64,000 bases of DNA, from the NCBI GenBank assembly GCA_041617635.1, contig JBFJOO010000001.1:62001-126000 (forward strand). The letters run 5' to 3'. The notes under the pieces are model-generated. The model saw nothing but the letters and a program-made list of their open reading frames with translations, was not told the origin of the DNA and ran no database searches. Position 1 is the first letter of the stretch. Each line of letters starts with the position of its first letter. A program made the translations under genes and the position numbers. Of this stretch, positions 8,975-17,457 are shown in pieces. The DNA is from JAABRB01 sp041617635 (GTDB lineage Bacteria > Pseudomonadota > Gammaproteobacteria > Burkholderiales > SG8-39).

Positions 8975-9931
8975 CTATTCCAGTTCTGCATGCGCGCTTT
9001 CGAGCGACGCGGTCCGCGCGGCGGCGGGCGCGGTCGGCTGCGTCGCGGCGGCGAGCTTGCCGACGTCCTCCCGCAACCAGTCCACGAACACCTGCGACAG
9101 CAGCGAGCGGCGCTGGCCGGATGGAAACAGCAGCCCGTACTCCAGCCGCAGCGCGGGCTTGAACGGTCGAGCCACGATCTGCGAGCCGAATGTCGCGGCG
9201 ATGAACGGGTGAACCACCGAGACGCCCAGGCCGCGGCCCACGAGCGCGCAGGCCATCATCGACGACTGAGCCTCGATCGAGAGCTTGCGCTTGACCCCCG
9301 CGCGCCCGAACATCTCATCGGTGCGGAAGCGGAGCATCGTCCGCGGGTCGATGGAGATGAACGGCACACCCGCGAGGTCCTCGACGGCGATCTCGGACTG
9401 ACCCGCCAGGACGTCGCCCGCGGGCACCACGCACACCGCATCGATTGCACACAGCGGCTCGATATCGATCGCTTCCTGGCCGACGGGCAACGTCGCGAGA
9501 CCGAGGTCATAGCGACCCTTGGACAGACCCTCTTCGAGCTCGGTCCGCCCCCCGACTTCGACCGAGATCTTCACCTTCGAGTAGCGCCGCGTGACGCGCC
9601 GGATCGTCTCGGGCAGCAGCCCGTAGGCGAGCGCCGGCATCGAGATGATGCGCAAAGCCCCCGATCGGAGCGTGCGAACATCGTGGGCCGTCGCGCTCAG
9701 CTGGTCGACGCCGTCCAGGACCCGCTGCGCGACATCGAAGACGTGCTGCCCTTCGGGGGTGAGCAGCAGGCGGCCGTGCCGGCGCTCGAAAAGGCTCACG
9801 CCGAGCTCCGCCTCGAGCTGCATGATGAGGCGGCTGACCGCCGATTGCGTCAGGCCGAGCATTTCGGCGGCATGGGTCGTCGTGCCGCGCGCCACGACGG
9901 CGCGCATGGCCTCGAGCTGCCGGAGCTTCAT
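8975..9931 (-). CDS. LysR-type transcriptional regulator
   Basis: 318 aa, typical LTTR length. The N-terminal winged helix-turn-helix reads ARGTTTHAAEMLGLTQSAVS, with the following LIMQLEAELGVSLFER. The rest is the two-lobed effector-binding domain. The ATG at 9931 is preceded by GGGGGAGGAGG. It lies between two transporter clusters: the left one follows on the same strand and the right one is divergent. It therefore probably controls one or both in response to the imported acid. An AT-rich palindrome at 9987-10003 in front of it is a likely binding site. Confidence 0.93.
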   Translation of the reverse strand: MKLRQLEAMRAVVARGTTTHAAEMLGLTQSAVSRLIMQLEAELGVSLFERRHGRLLLTPEGQHVFDVAQRVLDGVDQLSATAHDVRTLRSGALRIISMPALAYGLLPETIRRVTRRYSKVKISVEVGGRTELEEGLSKGRYDLGLATLPVGQEAIDIEPLCAIDAVCVVPAGDVLAGQSEIAVEDLAGVPFISIDPRTMLRFRTDEMFGRAGVKRKLSIEAQSSMMACALVGRGLGVSVVHPFIAATFGSQIVARPFKPALRLEYGLLFPSGQRRSLLSQVFVDWLREDVGKLAAATQPTAPAAARTASLESAHAELE

Positions 9932-9986
9932 AGCACCAGCCTCCTCCCCCTCGGTCCGACGCCCGATCTGGCAGGCGCGGCTAAGT

Positions 9987-10003
9987 TATGAATTAATAGC
10001 ATA
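9987..10003. promoter_or_regulatory. Candidate LysR operator
   Basis: The sequence TATG-N9-CATA is an interrupted palindrome containing the AT-N11-AT spacing typical of LysR-type sites. It lies in an AT-rich patch, unusual for this DNA, between the LysR start (9931) and the divergent tctB (10197). Autoregulation together with control of the divergent operon would fit the position. The call is by eye only. Confidence 0.4.
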
Positions 10004-10196
10004 GACATAGCCAGGTCGCGAATTTTCTTTCATGGTCTGTCTGGGGGTATAACTCGGTCCGGCGCCGCGGGCGCGCGGACCGGCCGTCGCTGGAAAGATG
10101 GCAGTATTCGCCACGGTTCACGGAAAAAAGCGCTGCCAAATGCGCGGCCAGGGAACGCGCCTGGCGAGCGCGAGCCGAGGAGGAGGAAGGAGACCC

Positions 10197-10718
10197 ATGC
10201 GCAGAGCGCACCCACCGACCCCCGCGGCGAGCGGCGCGAAGTGGACCAGGTGGAATTTCAATCATGGCGCCGCGCTCGCGATCGCGGCCGTGGCCGTGGC
10301 GCTGCTCGTGTCGGTACCCTACCAGGTTGCCAAGCCCGAGACGCTCTTCGGGCGTGCGCTCTCCGCACTCGATCCGACCCTCTACCCGCGCCTCGTCTTC
10401 GGCGCGCTGCTCGCCATCGCGATCGGGTATTTCCTCATCAGCGGGCGGTTGCGCGAACGGAACCTGTTCCGGGAGATCGACGCGCGCGCCTGGTTCAACG
10501 TCGGCGTGACGATCGTCTGCGTGGTCGCGTACGCCTTCGCGCTACCGGCCGTCGGCTTCGTCGTGTCGGGAATCGTGCTGACGCTCGTGCTCACCATTTT
10601 CTACGGCAACCGCAATCACTACCTGACCGTTGCGGTCAGCGTGCTCGCGCCGCTCGCAATCTACTACGGCGCCACGCGGCTCCTGCTCGTTTCGCTGCCG
10701 GAGTTTCCGTTTTTCTGA
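10197..10718 (+). CDS. Tripartite tricarboxylate transporter small subunit TctB (cluster 2)
   Basis: 173 aa. A short hydrophilic N terminus is followed by four hydrophobic segments (about residues 20-37, 61-78, 97-130 and 137-165), the second and third flanking a positively charged loop. The ATG at 10197 is chosen because GGAGGAGGAAGGAGA lies just upstream; a frame open further upstream adds only basic, non-homologous sequence. It is the first gene of a plus-strand operon divergent from the LysR regulator and is followed 56 nt later by tctA. It is the small membrane subunit of the second TTT system. Confidence 0.88.
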   Translation: MRRAHPPTPAASGAKWTRWNFNHGAALAIAAVAVALLVSVPYQVAKPETLFGRALSALDPTLYPRLVFGALLAIAIGYFLISGRLRERNLFREIDARAWFNVGVTIVCVVAYAFALPAVGFVVSGIVLTLVLTIFYGNRNHYLTVAVSVLAPLAIYYGATRLLLVSLPEFPFF

Positions 10719-10774
10719 GGCCCATGCGGGGCACGACCACCGGCACCGCGTGATCGCGAAGGAGGTTTTCGCTC

Positions 10775-12289
10775 GTGTGGGACCTGTTCGTCAGTGGCGC
10801 GCCGCTCGCGTTCCGGCTGGACACGCTGTTGATGATGTCGATCGGCGTGCTGCTCGGCATCCTGGTCGGCGCGCTGCCGGGGTTCACGACGACCATGGCC
10901 CTCGCGATCCTGCTGCCGCTCTCGTTCTTCGTCGACCCGCTGGTGGGCATCCCGTTCCTGCTCGCCGTCACCAAGGGCGGCATCTACGGCGGCAGCATCC
11001 CCGCGATCCTTGTGTCGATTCCCGGCACGGGCGCGTCGATGGCCACCACCTTCGACGGGCCGGCGCTGACGAAGAAGGGCCAGTCGCGCAAGGCGATGGA
11101 GATGGCGCTCTTCGCCTCCGCTTTCGGCGACACCGCAAGCAGCATCCTGACCCTGTTCCTGATCGGCCCGATCGCGCTCATCGCGGTCAAGTTCGGTCCG
11201 CCGGAGCTGGGCGCGATCATCCTGCTCAGCCTGGTCGTGATCACGGCGAGCGCGAGCGGCGTGTTCATCAAAGGCCTGGTCATGCTCGTGCTCGGGCTGT
11301 TCTTCGGGCTGGTCGGCCAGGATCCGCTCGGCGGCGTCGCCCGCTTCACGTTCGACTTCTTCCCGCTACGGTCGGGGATCCCGCTCCTGCCGATGCTGAT
11401 CGGGGTGTTCGCGCTCCCCGAAGTATTCGAGGCCCTGGAGCGAAAAGGCGCGTCGCTGATCACCAAGGCGGCGGGACGCGAGGGCGCGCGGCTGACGTTC
11501 GCCGAGTTCAAGCGCTGCTTTCGCACGATCCTGCGCTCGACGGGGATCGGCGCGGCGATCGGCGCGATTCCGGGCATGGGCCAGGTGATCGCGGCCATGG
11601 TCGGCTACAGCGCCGCGAAGAACGCGTCGAAACATCCCGAGACGTTCGGCCAGGGCGAGATCGAAGGCATCGCCGCGCCGGAGGCCGCCAACAACGCAGT
11701 CAACGCGCCCACGCTCGTGCCGCTGCTCACCCTCGGCATCCCGGGCGACAACCTGACGGCGATCCTGCTCGGCGCATTCGTGGCAAACGGGCTACGCCCC
11801 GGGCCGCAGCTCTTCGAGGAGCAAGGCCCGCTCGTGTTCGGGATCCTGGTCGCGATGGTGATCGCCAACCTGCTGTTTCTCGTCATCGGCTATCTGACGA
11901 TCCCCTTCTTCGCCAAGATCGTGACGATTCGCAAGTCCCTCCTCCTGCCGCTCACCGTCCTCTTCGCGCTCACCGGAGCGTACGCGTTCGAGTCGAACGA
12001 GTTCGATCTCTTCATCCTCGTGTTCTTCGGCATCCTCGGGTACGTGGCGAAGAAGCTGCGCTTCGATGTCTCGCCGATGGTGATGGGCTTCATTCTCGGA
12101 CCGGTGTTCGAGTACGCGCTGGGGCAGACGCTGAGCATGTCGCAGGGCGCGTTCGTGCATTTCATTTTCATCGAACGTCCGATCACCGCGGTGGTGCTCG
12201 TGGCGACCCCGGTCGTCACCTACCTGCTGTGGCGGCGCGCGGCCAGGCTGCGGCGCGAGCAGGCCGCCCGGAGCGATGCGGGCGATTGA
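10775..12289 (+). CDS. Tripartite tricarboxylate transporter large permease TctA (cluster 2)
   Basis: 504 aa, polytopic throughout. Family signatures are ILVGALPGFTTTMALAI near residue 30, PAILVSIPGTGASMATTFDG near 75, GAIPGMGQVIAAM near 268 and PLLTLGIPGDNLTAILLGA near 320. The start is a GTG at 10775 with AAGGAGG 9 nt upstream. The gene order tctB-tctA-tctC differs from the tctC-tctB-tctA order of cluster 1, so the two clusters are not simple recent copies. It is the main membrane channel for a carboxylate taken up with its TctC partner. Confidence 0.95.
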   Translation: MWDLFVSGAPLAFRLDTLLMMSIGVLLGILVGALPGFTTTMALAILLPLSFFVDPLVGIPFLLAVTKGGIYGGSIPAILVSIPGTGASMATTFDGPALTKKGQSRKAMEMALFASAFGDTASSILTLFLIGPIALIAVKFGPPELGAIILLSLVVITASASGVFIKGLVMLVLGLFFGLVGQDPLGGVARFTFDFFPLRSGIPLLPMLIGVFALPEVFEALERKGASLITKAAGREGARLTFAEFKRCFRTILRSTGIGAAIGAIPGMGQVIAAMVGYSAAKNASKHPETFGQGEIEGIAAPEAANNAVNAPTLVPLLTLGIPGDNLTAILLGAFVANGLRPGPQLFEEQGPLVFGILVAMVIANLLFLVIGYLTIPFFAKIVTIRKSLLLPLTVLFALTGAYAFESNEFDLFILVFFGILGYVAKKLRFDVSPMVMGFILGPVFEYALGQTLSMSQGAFVHFIFIERPITAVVLVATPVVTYLLWRRAARLRREQAARSDAGD

Positions 12290-12595
12290 GTGGACCGGGA
12301 GCGCAGACCCGCGCGCGTTCCGAAGCGCCTACACTAGAACCTATCTCGAAACTGCCGCCATGCTTCTTCGTGCAAGATCAAGCGTACGAACAAGGGGGGA
12401 GTCCCCCTTGTATATCCCCGAACAAACAAGGGGCAAGCCCCTTGTATATCCCCTCCTTTGCGAGGGCAGGCGTATTTTGAGATCGCTTCTATGCGAAACC
12501 GGCATGGCGGTACCCGCGGCGTGAATTGGTCCAGGTTCGCGGGAAGCACTACCATCGAATTCGGTCAGCCTGACCGGCCCACGAAGGAGGAGACG
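12290..12595. repeat. Gene-free gap holding two ACAAGGGG-type palindromic repeats
   Basis: This 306-nt gap between tctA and tctC holds no credible gene. At 12390-12419 and 12426-12453 are two near-identical elements: a palindrome of the form ACAAGGGG...CCCCTTGT followed by ATATCCCC. The second has the core GGGGCAAGCCCC. A third copy is at 59712-59746 near grxD. Strong RNA hairpins here could reduce read-through and let tctC be expressed differently from tctBA. An AAGGAGG immediately precedes the tctC start. Confidence 0.75.
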
Positions 12596-13558
12596 ATGAA
12601 AGCCTGCTCGATCAAGAAGCTCGCGCTCGGGCTCGCACTGACGCTGTGCGTCGGTGCGGCACCGGCACTTGCCGACAACTATCCCGAGAAGCCGATCACG
12701 CTGATCATCCCGCTCGGCGCGGGCGGCTCGCACGATCTGAACGCGCGGGTCTTCACCAGCGTCATTCCGACCTACCTCGGGCAGCCGATCGTCGTGAAGC
12801 TCATGCCCGGCGCCGGTGGGCAGATCGGCACGGCCGCCGCCGCGAAGGCGGAGCCCGACGGCTATACGCTGATCTTCACCCACAACTACATCGACCAGCT
12901 CCAGCAGTTCGTGCAGAAGCTGCCCTATGATCCGACCAAGGATCTCGTGTCCATCGCGCAGATCAACTACGCGCCGGGGGCGATCGTGGTGCGGGCCGAC
13001 AAGCCCTGGAAGACCCTCAAGGAAATGCTCGATTACGGTCGCCAGAATCCGGGCAAGCTGAAGTTCGCGCACAGCGGCAACTGGGGCGCGGCGATGGTTC
13101 CCGGGGCACAGCTTCTGGCCGAGGCGGGTGTGGATGCGACCTTCATCGCGCACAAGGGCGGCGGACCGGCCATGCAAGCCGTGCTCGCGGGCGACGGGGA
13201 CTTCACCATCGCCTTCCCGTCGGTGGTCGAAGCGCAGGGCGACAAGGTCCGGGCGCTCGCGATCGCGGGCGAGAAGAGCGTGCTCAAGGGCGTGCCCACA
13301 TTCAAGGAGCTCGGCTTCAAGGTCGAGGGCGGAATGGGCGAGATGTCGCGCGTCGTCCTGGCGCCGCGCGGCATTCCGGACGACCGGAGAAAGAAGCTGG
13401 AAGAAGCCTTCGCCAAGCTGAATGACGACAAGACCTATCAGAATCTCATGAAGCGGATCGAGGAAAACACCGAGTACATGAGCGGCGCCGAGTACGAGAA
13501 GGTGCGCGCGCAACAGAAAGCGGAGTACCAGAAGCTCGTCGAGAAGCTCAAGAAGTGA
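12596..13558 (+). CDS. TctC/Bug-family periplasmic solute-binding protein (cluster 2)
   Basis: 320 aa with a standard Sec signal peptide (basic n-region, hydrophobic LALGLALTLCVGAAPALA, cleavage near residue 23-24). The mature protein starts with the Bug hallmark YPEKPITLIIPLGAGGSHD and has KAEPDGYTLIFTHN near residue 85. The ATG at 12596 has AAGGAGGAGA just upstream. It delivers substrate to the TctAB pair encoded just upstream. The two Bug proteins of this window differ clearly in sequence and export route, so their substrates probably differ. Confidence 0.93.
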   Translation: MKACSIKKLALGLALTLCVGAAPALADNYPEKPITLIIPLGAGGSHDLNARVFTSVIPTYLGQPIVVKLMPGAGGQIGTAAAAKAEPDGYTLIFTHNYIDQLQQFVQKLPYDPTKDLVSIAQINYAPGAIVVRADKPWKTLKEMLDYGRQNPGKLKFAHSGNWGAAMVPGAQLLAEAGVDATFIAHKGGGPAMQAVLAGDGDFTIAFPSVVEAQGDKVRALAIAGEKSVLKGVPTFKELGFKVEGGMGEMSRVVLAPRGIPDDRRKKLEEAFAKLNDDKTYQNLMKRIEENTEYMSGAEYEKVRAQQKAEYQKLVEKLKK

Positions 13559-13598
13559 CGGGTTCATACTGGGCGAGCGGGCCGAAGAGCGCGGCGGC

Positions 13599-14546
13599 GT
13601 GCAACCGATCCTGATTCGCTGTGGCGGCTACCAGCCGCCGGCCTCGATTCACAATCGCGCGGCGGAGGCCTTCGGCCAGGGCCTTGCCGCGCGGCTTGGC
13701 GAGTCGGTCCGGTTCGAGCTCGACGGCAATATCGTCGCGCGCGGCCACAACGCGGCGGATCTCCTCGACTGGGTGCGCACGGGCAGGATCGAGCTCTGCT
13801 ATTTCTCGACGAGCTACCTCGCCGAGGCGGTGCCCGAGATCACCGTGCTCGATCTTCCGTTCGTCGTGAGCCGGCGCGAGCAGGCTTACGCGGCGCTCGA
13901 CGGCGCGCTTGGCGAGCGGCTCTCCGAAGAGCTCGCAACGGCGCGCGGGTACCGGGTCCTCGGCTACTTCGACAATGGATTCCGGCACTGGAGCAACCGC
14001 GTGCGGCCGATTCGCGCGCCGGCCGACTGCCGGGGCCTGCGGATCCGCACGCTCTTCAGCGCGACCCACCAGGAAGTGTTTCGCGCGCTGGGCTTCGAGC
14101 CGGTGCCGCTCGACGTGAAGGACCTGCTGGCGGCGGTGCGGGCGGGCACGGTGGATGCGCAGGACAACCCGCTCACCAATATCTACAACTTCGCGCTTCA
14201 CGAGCAGCATCGATTCATCACCCTTTCGTCTCATTTCTGGGGCGCCGCGGCGCTGCTCTGCAACGGCGCGGCCTTCGCACGCTGGCCGCAGGAGGTGCGC
14301 GACGCGGTCGTTGACTGCGCCGCCCATGCGACGCTCCAGCAGCGGCGCATGGCTGCGGTGGAAGACGAGGAGGCGCTCGCAAAGCTCAAGACCGCCGGGT
14401 GCGAGATCGTGCGCCTGAGCGACACCGAGCGTGAAGCCTTCGTCCGTGCGGTGGCCCCGGTCGTCGCGCGGCACCGCGCGAATCTCGCGCCGGGCGCCTT
14501 CGAGGCGCTCGCCGGAGATGGGCGCACCGCGAGCTCGGCGGCATGA
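13599..14546 (+). CDS. DctP-fold (TRAP solute-binding) protein lacking a signal peptide
   Basis: 315 aa. The sequence follows the DctP family: AVPEITVLDLPFVVSRREQA near residue 80, a GYFDNGFRHWSN strand near 127, the substrate-arginine region CRGLRIRTLFS near 150 and GTVDAQDNPLTNIYNF near 187. No hydrophobic leader is present. The protein starts at a GTG (13599) with MQPILIRCGG, and the upstream in-frame codons give no leader either. No DctQ or DctM gene is adjacent. It overlaps the next gene by 4 nt (ATGA). Either it is a cytoplasmic ligand-binding or regulatory protein, or its true leader has been lost. Confidence 0.8.
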   Translation: MQPILIRCGGYQPPASIHNRAAEAFGQGLAARLGESVRFELDGNIVARGHNAADLLDWVRTGRIELCYFSTSYLAEAVPEITVLDLPFVVSRREQAYAALDGALGERLSEELATARGYRVLGYFDNGFRHWSNRVRPIRAPADCRGLRIRTLFSATHQEVFRALGFEPVPLDVKDLLAAVRAGTVDAQDNPLTNIYNFALHEQHRFITLSSHFWGAAALLCNGAAFARWPQEVRDAVVDCAAHATLQQRRMAAVEDEEALAKLKTAGCEIVRLSDTEREAFVRAVAPVVARHRANLAPGAFEALAGDGRTASSAA

Positions 14547-15598
14547 CGAAGGCGCCGGCAGCAGCGCTCGAAGCATTCATCGCGCGCGCGCTCGTCGCGG
14601 CTGAGCTGCCCGGTGAAGATGCCGCGCGGGTCGCCAGGCTGATGACCCGCGCGGACCTGATCGGATCCGACAACCATGGCGTGTTCCGTCTGCCGCAGTA
14701 CGTCGAGCGCATCCGCACGGGCGGCATGAACGTGAAGCCCGCCATCCGCGTGGTACGTGAGGCCGCGGGCATGGCACTGGTCGACGGCGACAACGGCATG
14801 GGGCATCTGGTCATGGAGTTCGCGACCCGGGTCGCCATGGACAAGGCGGCGAAGGGCGGCGTCGCGTGGGTCGGGGCGCGCAACAGTAATCACGCGGGAC
14901 CCGCAGCGCTCTACGCGGCGATGCCGCTCGAGCGCGACATGATCGGGCTCTACATCGCGGTCGGCAACGCGAATCACATGGCCCCGTGGGGCGGCACCGA
15001 ATTGCTGCTTTCCACCAATCCGATCGCGGTGGCCGTGCCGGCGCTCGAGGAGCCGGCGATCGTGCTCGACATGGCCACCTCGGTGGCCGCCTACGGCAAG
15101 GTGAAGGGCGCGGCGAGCCGCGGCGAGACCATGCCCGACGGCTGGATGATCGACCGGCAGGGCCAGCCGATCACCGATCCGCAGCGCGCCGGCGAGGGCT
15201 CCCTCCTCCCGATCGGCGGGCCGAAAGGCTACGGTCTCGCGCTCATGTTCAGCCTGCTGGCGGGCGTGCTGAACGGCGCCGGCGTGGGACGCGACACCAT
15301 CGACTTCAATGCCGACCAGCGCTCGCCGACCAACACCGGGCAGCTCATCGTTGCGATCTCGATCGCGGCGTTCGGCGATGTGACCGGGTTCAAGCGCAAC
15401 GTGGATCGGGTGATCCGCGAGCTGCACGATTCGCCCACGCTCCCGGGCGTCGACGCGGTGCGCGTCCCGGGCGAGCGCAGCCACCGGATCCGCATCGAGC
15501 GCGAGCGCGACGGGATCCCGCTGCACGACTCGCTGCTAAGGCGACTCGACGCCCTTGCCGCCTCGCTCGCCGTGCCCGGAGTGCGCGCGGCGGGCTGA
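14543..15598 (+). CDS. Ldh-family (malate/L-lactate/ureidoglycolate type) dehydrogenase
   Basis: 351 aa, the usual length for the NAD(P)-dependent Ldh/MDH type 2 family, which is unrelated to the Rossmann-type LDH. Visible blocks are RADLIGSDNHGVFRLPQYVE near residue 36, ARNSNHAGPAALYAA near 112 (catalytic His region), ANHMAPWGGTELLLSTNPIA near 143 and GGPKGYGLALMFSLLAGVL near 226. It interconverts a 2-hydroxy acid and a 2-oxo acid. Its start overlaps the preceding stop by 4 nt, so it is translationally coupled to the DctP-fold gene. It likely oxidises the acid imported by cluster 2. Confidence 0.9.
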   Translation: MTKAPAAALEAFIARALVAAELPGEDAARVARLMTRADLIGSDNHGVFRLPQYVERIRTGGMNVKPAIRVVREAAGMALVDGDNGMGHLVMEFATRVAMDKAAKGGVAWVGARNSNHAGPAALYAAMPLERDMIGLYIAVGNANHMAPWGGTELLLSTNPIAVAVPALEEPAIVLDMATSVAAYGKVKGAASRGETMPDGWMIDRQGQPITDPQRAGEGSLLPIGGPKGYGLALMFSLLAGVLNGAGVGRDTIDFNADQRSPTNTGQLIVAISIAAFGDVTGFKRNVDRVIRELHDSPTLPGVDAVRVPGERSHRIRIERERDGIPLHDSLLRRLDALAASLAVPGVRAAG

Positions 15599-15663
15599 GC
15601 CGGCAACCCGCACGATGCGCCATCGACTGCCAGGATTTCCGACTTCCCGAAGGAGAGCAGCCA

Positions 15664-16734
15664 ATGAAACCGATCAACGTCGCGATCATCGGCACCGGCT
15701 GGTGCGGCGGCATACGCGCCCAGACCTGCGCCGACTCACCGCTCGTGAGCGACCTGCACATCGCCGAGATCCGGCCCGACCGGCTCGACGAGGTGGCCAG
15801 AGCGACGCACCCGAAGACGGCAACCGAGGATTACCGCGCGCTGCTCGACATCAAGGATGTCGCTGCGGTGATCATCTCGGCGACGCCCGAATCCACGCAC
15901 TATCCGATGGCGCGCGACGCGCTCCTCGCGGGGAAGCACGTCCTCCTCGAGAAGCCCATCGCCGTCGAGCCCGCCGAAGCCGACGAGCTGATCGCGCTCG
16001 CGCAGAAGGCGAACCGCAAGTTCGCGATCGGCTACTCGCAGCGCTTCAACCCGAAGTTCGCCTACGTGCGGAAGTGCCTGCGCGACGGCACGATCGGCAA
16101 GCCGGTCAGCGCCCTGGCGAGCCGGCACATCACGCGCAACCTGGGCACGAAGATCACCGGGCGCTCGAAGCTCTCGCCGGCGGCGATGGAGTCCACCCAC
16201 GACCTCGACTTCCTGCTGTGGTGCCTCGAACCGGCAAAGCCGGTGCGCGTCTACTCGCAGGTCAACTACGGCGCGATGCGGGAGCGGACGGGCGCGCAGG
16301 TGCCGGATGCGCAGTGGATCACCGTCACCCTGGACACGGGGCTCTCGTTCGTCGTCGGTGGCGGCTGGAGCCTGCCGCCCGGTTACCCGAACTTCTCGAC
16401 CACCTGGATCGAGATGATCGGCACCGAGGGCGCGGTATTCGTGGACAACAGCCATCGCGATGTGGTGCTGAACACCATGAAGAGCGGGATGCAACTGCCC
16501 ATGTCCTCCATGCCGGGCGAGCCGGTTGACCACACTTACGCGGGTCCCATGCACTCCGAGACGCTGCATTTCATCGAGGCGGTCGCCTTCGACCGACCGG
16601 TGCTGGTGACCGCGGAGCAGGCGCGAACGGTGATGGAGGTCTATACGGCGGCCGATCTATCGGCCGAGCGCAACGAGCCGGTGGCCCTGCCGCTCAAGGG
16701 ATCGCCCAAGCTCGCCGTGGCCGGCAAGAGCTGA
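15664..16734 (+). CDS. Gfo/Idh/MocA-family oxidoreductase (TTT cluster 2)
   Basis: 356 aa. The Rossmann motif VAIIGTGWCGGIRAQ is at the N terminus; LLEKPIAVEP near residue 98 carries the family lysine; GYSQRFNPKF and STHDLDFLLWCLEP follow. GAAGGAGAGCAG precedes the ATG. It shares several blocks with the Gfo/Idh/MocA protein at 4329-5480, so each TTT system has its own copy. It ends 4 nt from the end of the convergent phosphoribosyltransferase gene. It should be an NAD(P)-dependent dehydrogenase of a sugar, polyol or related compound. Confidence 0.9.
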   Translation: MKPINVAIIGTGWCGGIRAQTCADSPLVSDLHIAEIRPDRLDEVARATHPKTATEDYRALLDIKDVAAVIISATPESTHYPMARDALLAGKHVLLEKPIAVEPAEADELIALAQKANRKFAIGYSQRFNPKFAYVRKCLRDGTIGKPVSALASRHITRNLGTKITGRSKLSPAAMESTHDLDFLLWCLEPAKPVRVYSQVNYGAMRERTGAQVPDAQWITVTLDTGLSFVVGGGWSLPPGYPNFSTTWIEMIGTEGAVFVDNSHRDVVLNTMKSGMQLPMSSMPGEPVDHTYAGPMHSETLHFIEAVAFDRPVLVTAEQARTVMEVYTAADLSAERNEPVALPLKGSPKLAVAGKS

Positions 16735-16738
16735 AGGC

Positions 16739-17293
16739 TCAGTCCTGGAAGATCGGCAGGTGTCCGAGCGAGATGACGCCCTGCCAGGTGGCGGGATCGT
16801 CGCCTTCGGTGAAGATCGCGGCCTCGGCCGCGATGACCGCCCCGGCGCGCTCGGTGAGGAGCCGCATGCCGGTTAGCGTCGAACCGGTGCTGATCACATC
16901 GTCGAGCAGCACCACCCGCCTTCTCCGCAGCGCGCGGTAGTCCTTCTCGTCGAGATGCAGCATCTGCGGCGCGCCCGTCGTGATCGAATGGGTTTCCACC
17001 GACAGGGTTGTGCCCATGTACGGCTTATAGACCTTGCGCAGCACGATATAGGGCTTGCCGGTCTCGACCGCGATCGCGTGCGCGAGCGGAATGCTCTTCG
17101 CCTCCGCTGTGATGAACGCGTCGTACTCCACCCGCCGTAGTCGCTCCGCGAGCGCTCGGGCGCATGCCTGCACGAGCTCGGTGTCGCCCAGGATGTTGAT
17201 CACGGCAATGCGGATGCCAGGCGCGACCTGGATGATCGGCAGGTCGCGCCTCAGTCCGGCGACTTCGACGGCGTGGATGGGCCGTGTGACCAT
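16739..17293 (-). CDS. Phosphoribosyltransferase family protein (purine PRTase-like)
   Basis: 184 aa. The PRPP-binding signature RRVVLLDDVISTGSTL lies near residue 127-142, with a flexible-loop region GTTLSVETHSITTG near 95 and AFITAEAKSIPLAHAIA near 61. This layout matches the adenine/xanthine type I PRTases, which join a base and PRPP to give a nucleotide and pyrophosphate. Which base is used cannot be decided. It is followed on the same strand (upstream in coordinate) by no gene, and preceded by a tRNA gene on the same strand 41 nt away. Confidence 0.85.
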   Translation of the reverse strand: MVTRPIHAVEVAGLRRDLPIIQVAPGIRIAVINILGDTELVQACARALAERLRRVEYDAFITAEAKSIPLAHAIAVETGKPYIVLRKVYKPYMGTTLSVETHSITTGAPQMLHLDEKDYRALRRRRVVLLDDVISTGSTLTGMRLLTERAGAVIAAEAAIFTEGDDPATWQGVISLGHLPIFQD

Positions 17294-17333
17294 GTGCGGA
17301 GCTTTCCTTCGCGAGCGCTACGGGAGGCACTGG

Positions 17334-17407
17334 TGGAGCGGGTGAAGGGAATCGAACCCTCGTATGCAGCTTGGGAAGCTGCCGTTCTACCATTGAACTA
17401 CACCCGC
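17334..17407 (-). tRNA. tRNA-Gly (anticodon CCC)
   Basis: Read on the minus strand this folds into a full cloverleaf of 74 nt: acceptor GCGGGTG pairing with CACCCGC, D arm GTTC/GAAC, anticodon arm GCAGC-TTCCCAA-GCTGC with anticodon CCC, T arm with TTCGATT, and an encoded CCA end. It decodes GGG. It lies between the phosphoribosyltransferase and the DUF481 gene with no other RNA genes near. Confidence 0.95.
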
Positions 17408-17457
17408 GCGACCGGGGATTTTACGGCAGTTCCCGCTTTCCGGGCCGGCACGGGCGC

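Noticed and set aside
12276..12524. A small plus-strand frame in the tctA-tctC gap
   Set aside because: Most of it is made of the palindromic repeats; it has no credible ribosome site or homology.
1..16734. The left region as an integrated genomic island
   Set aside because: The catabolic genes look accessory, but there is no integrase, attachment repeat, composition shift or transposase, and the tRNA-Gly lies beyond with no partial copy.
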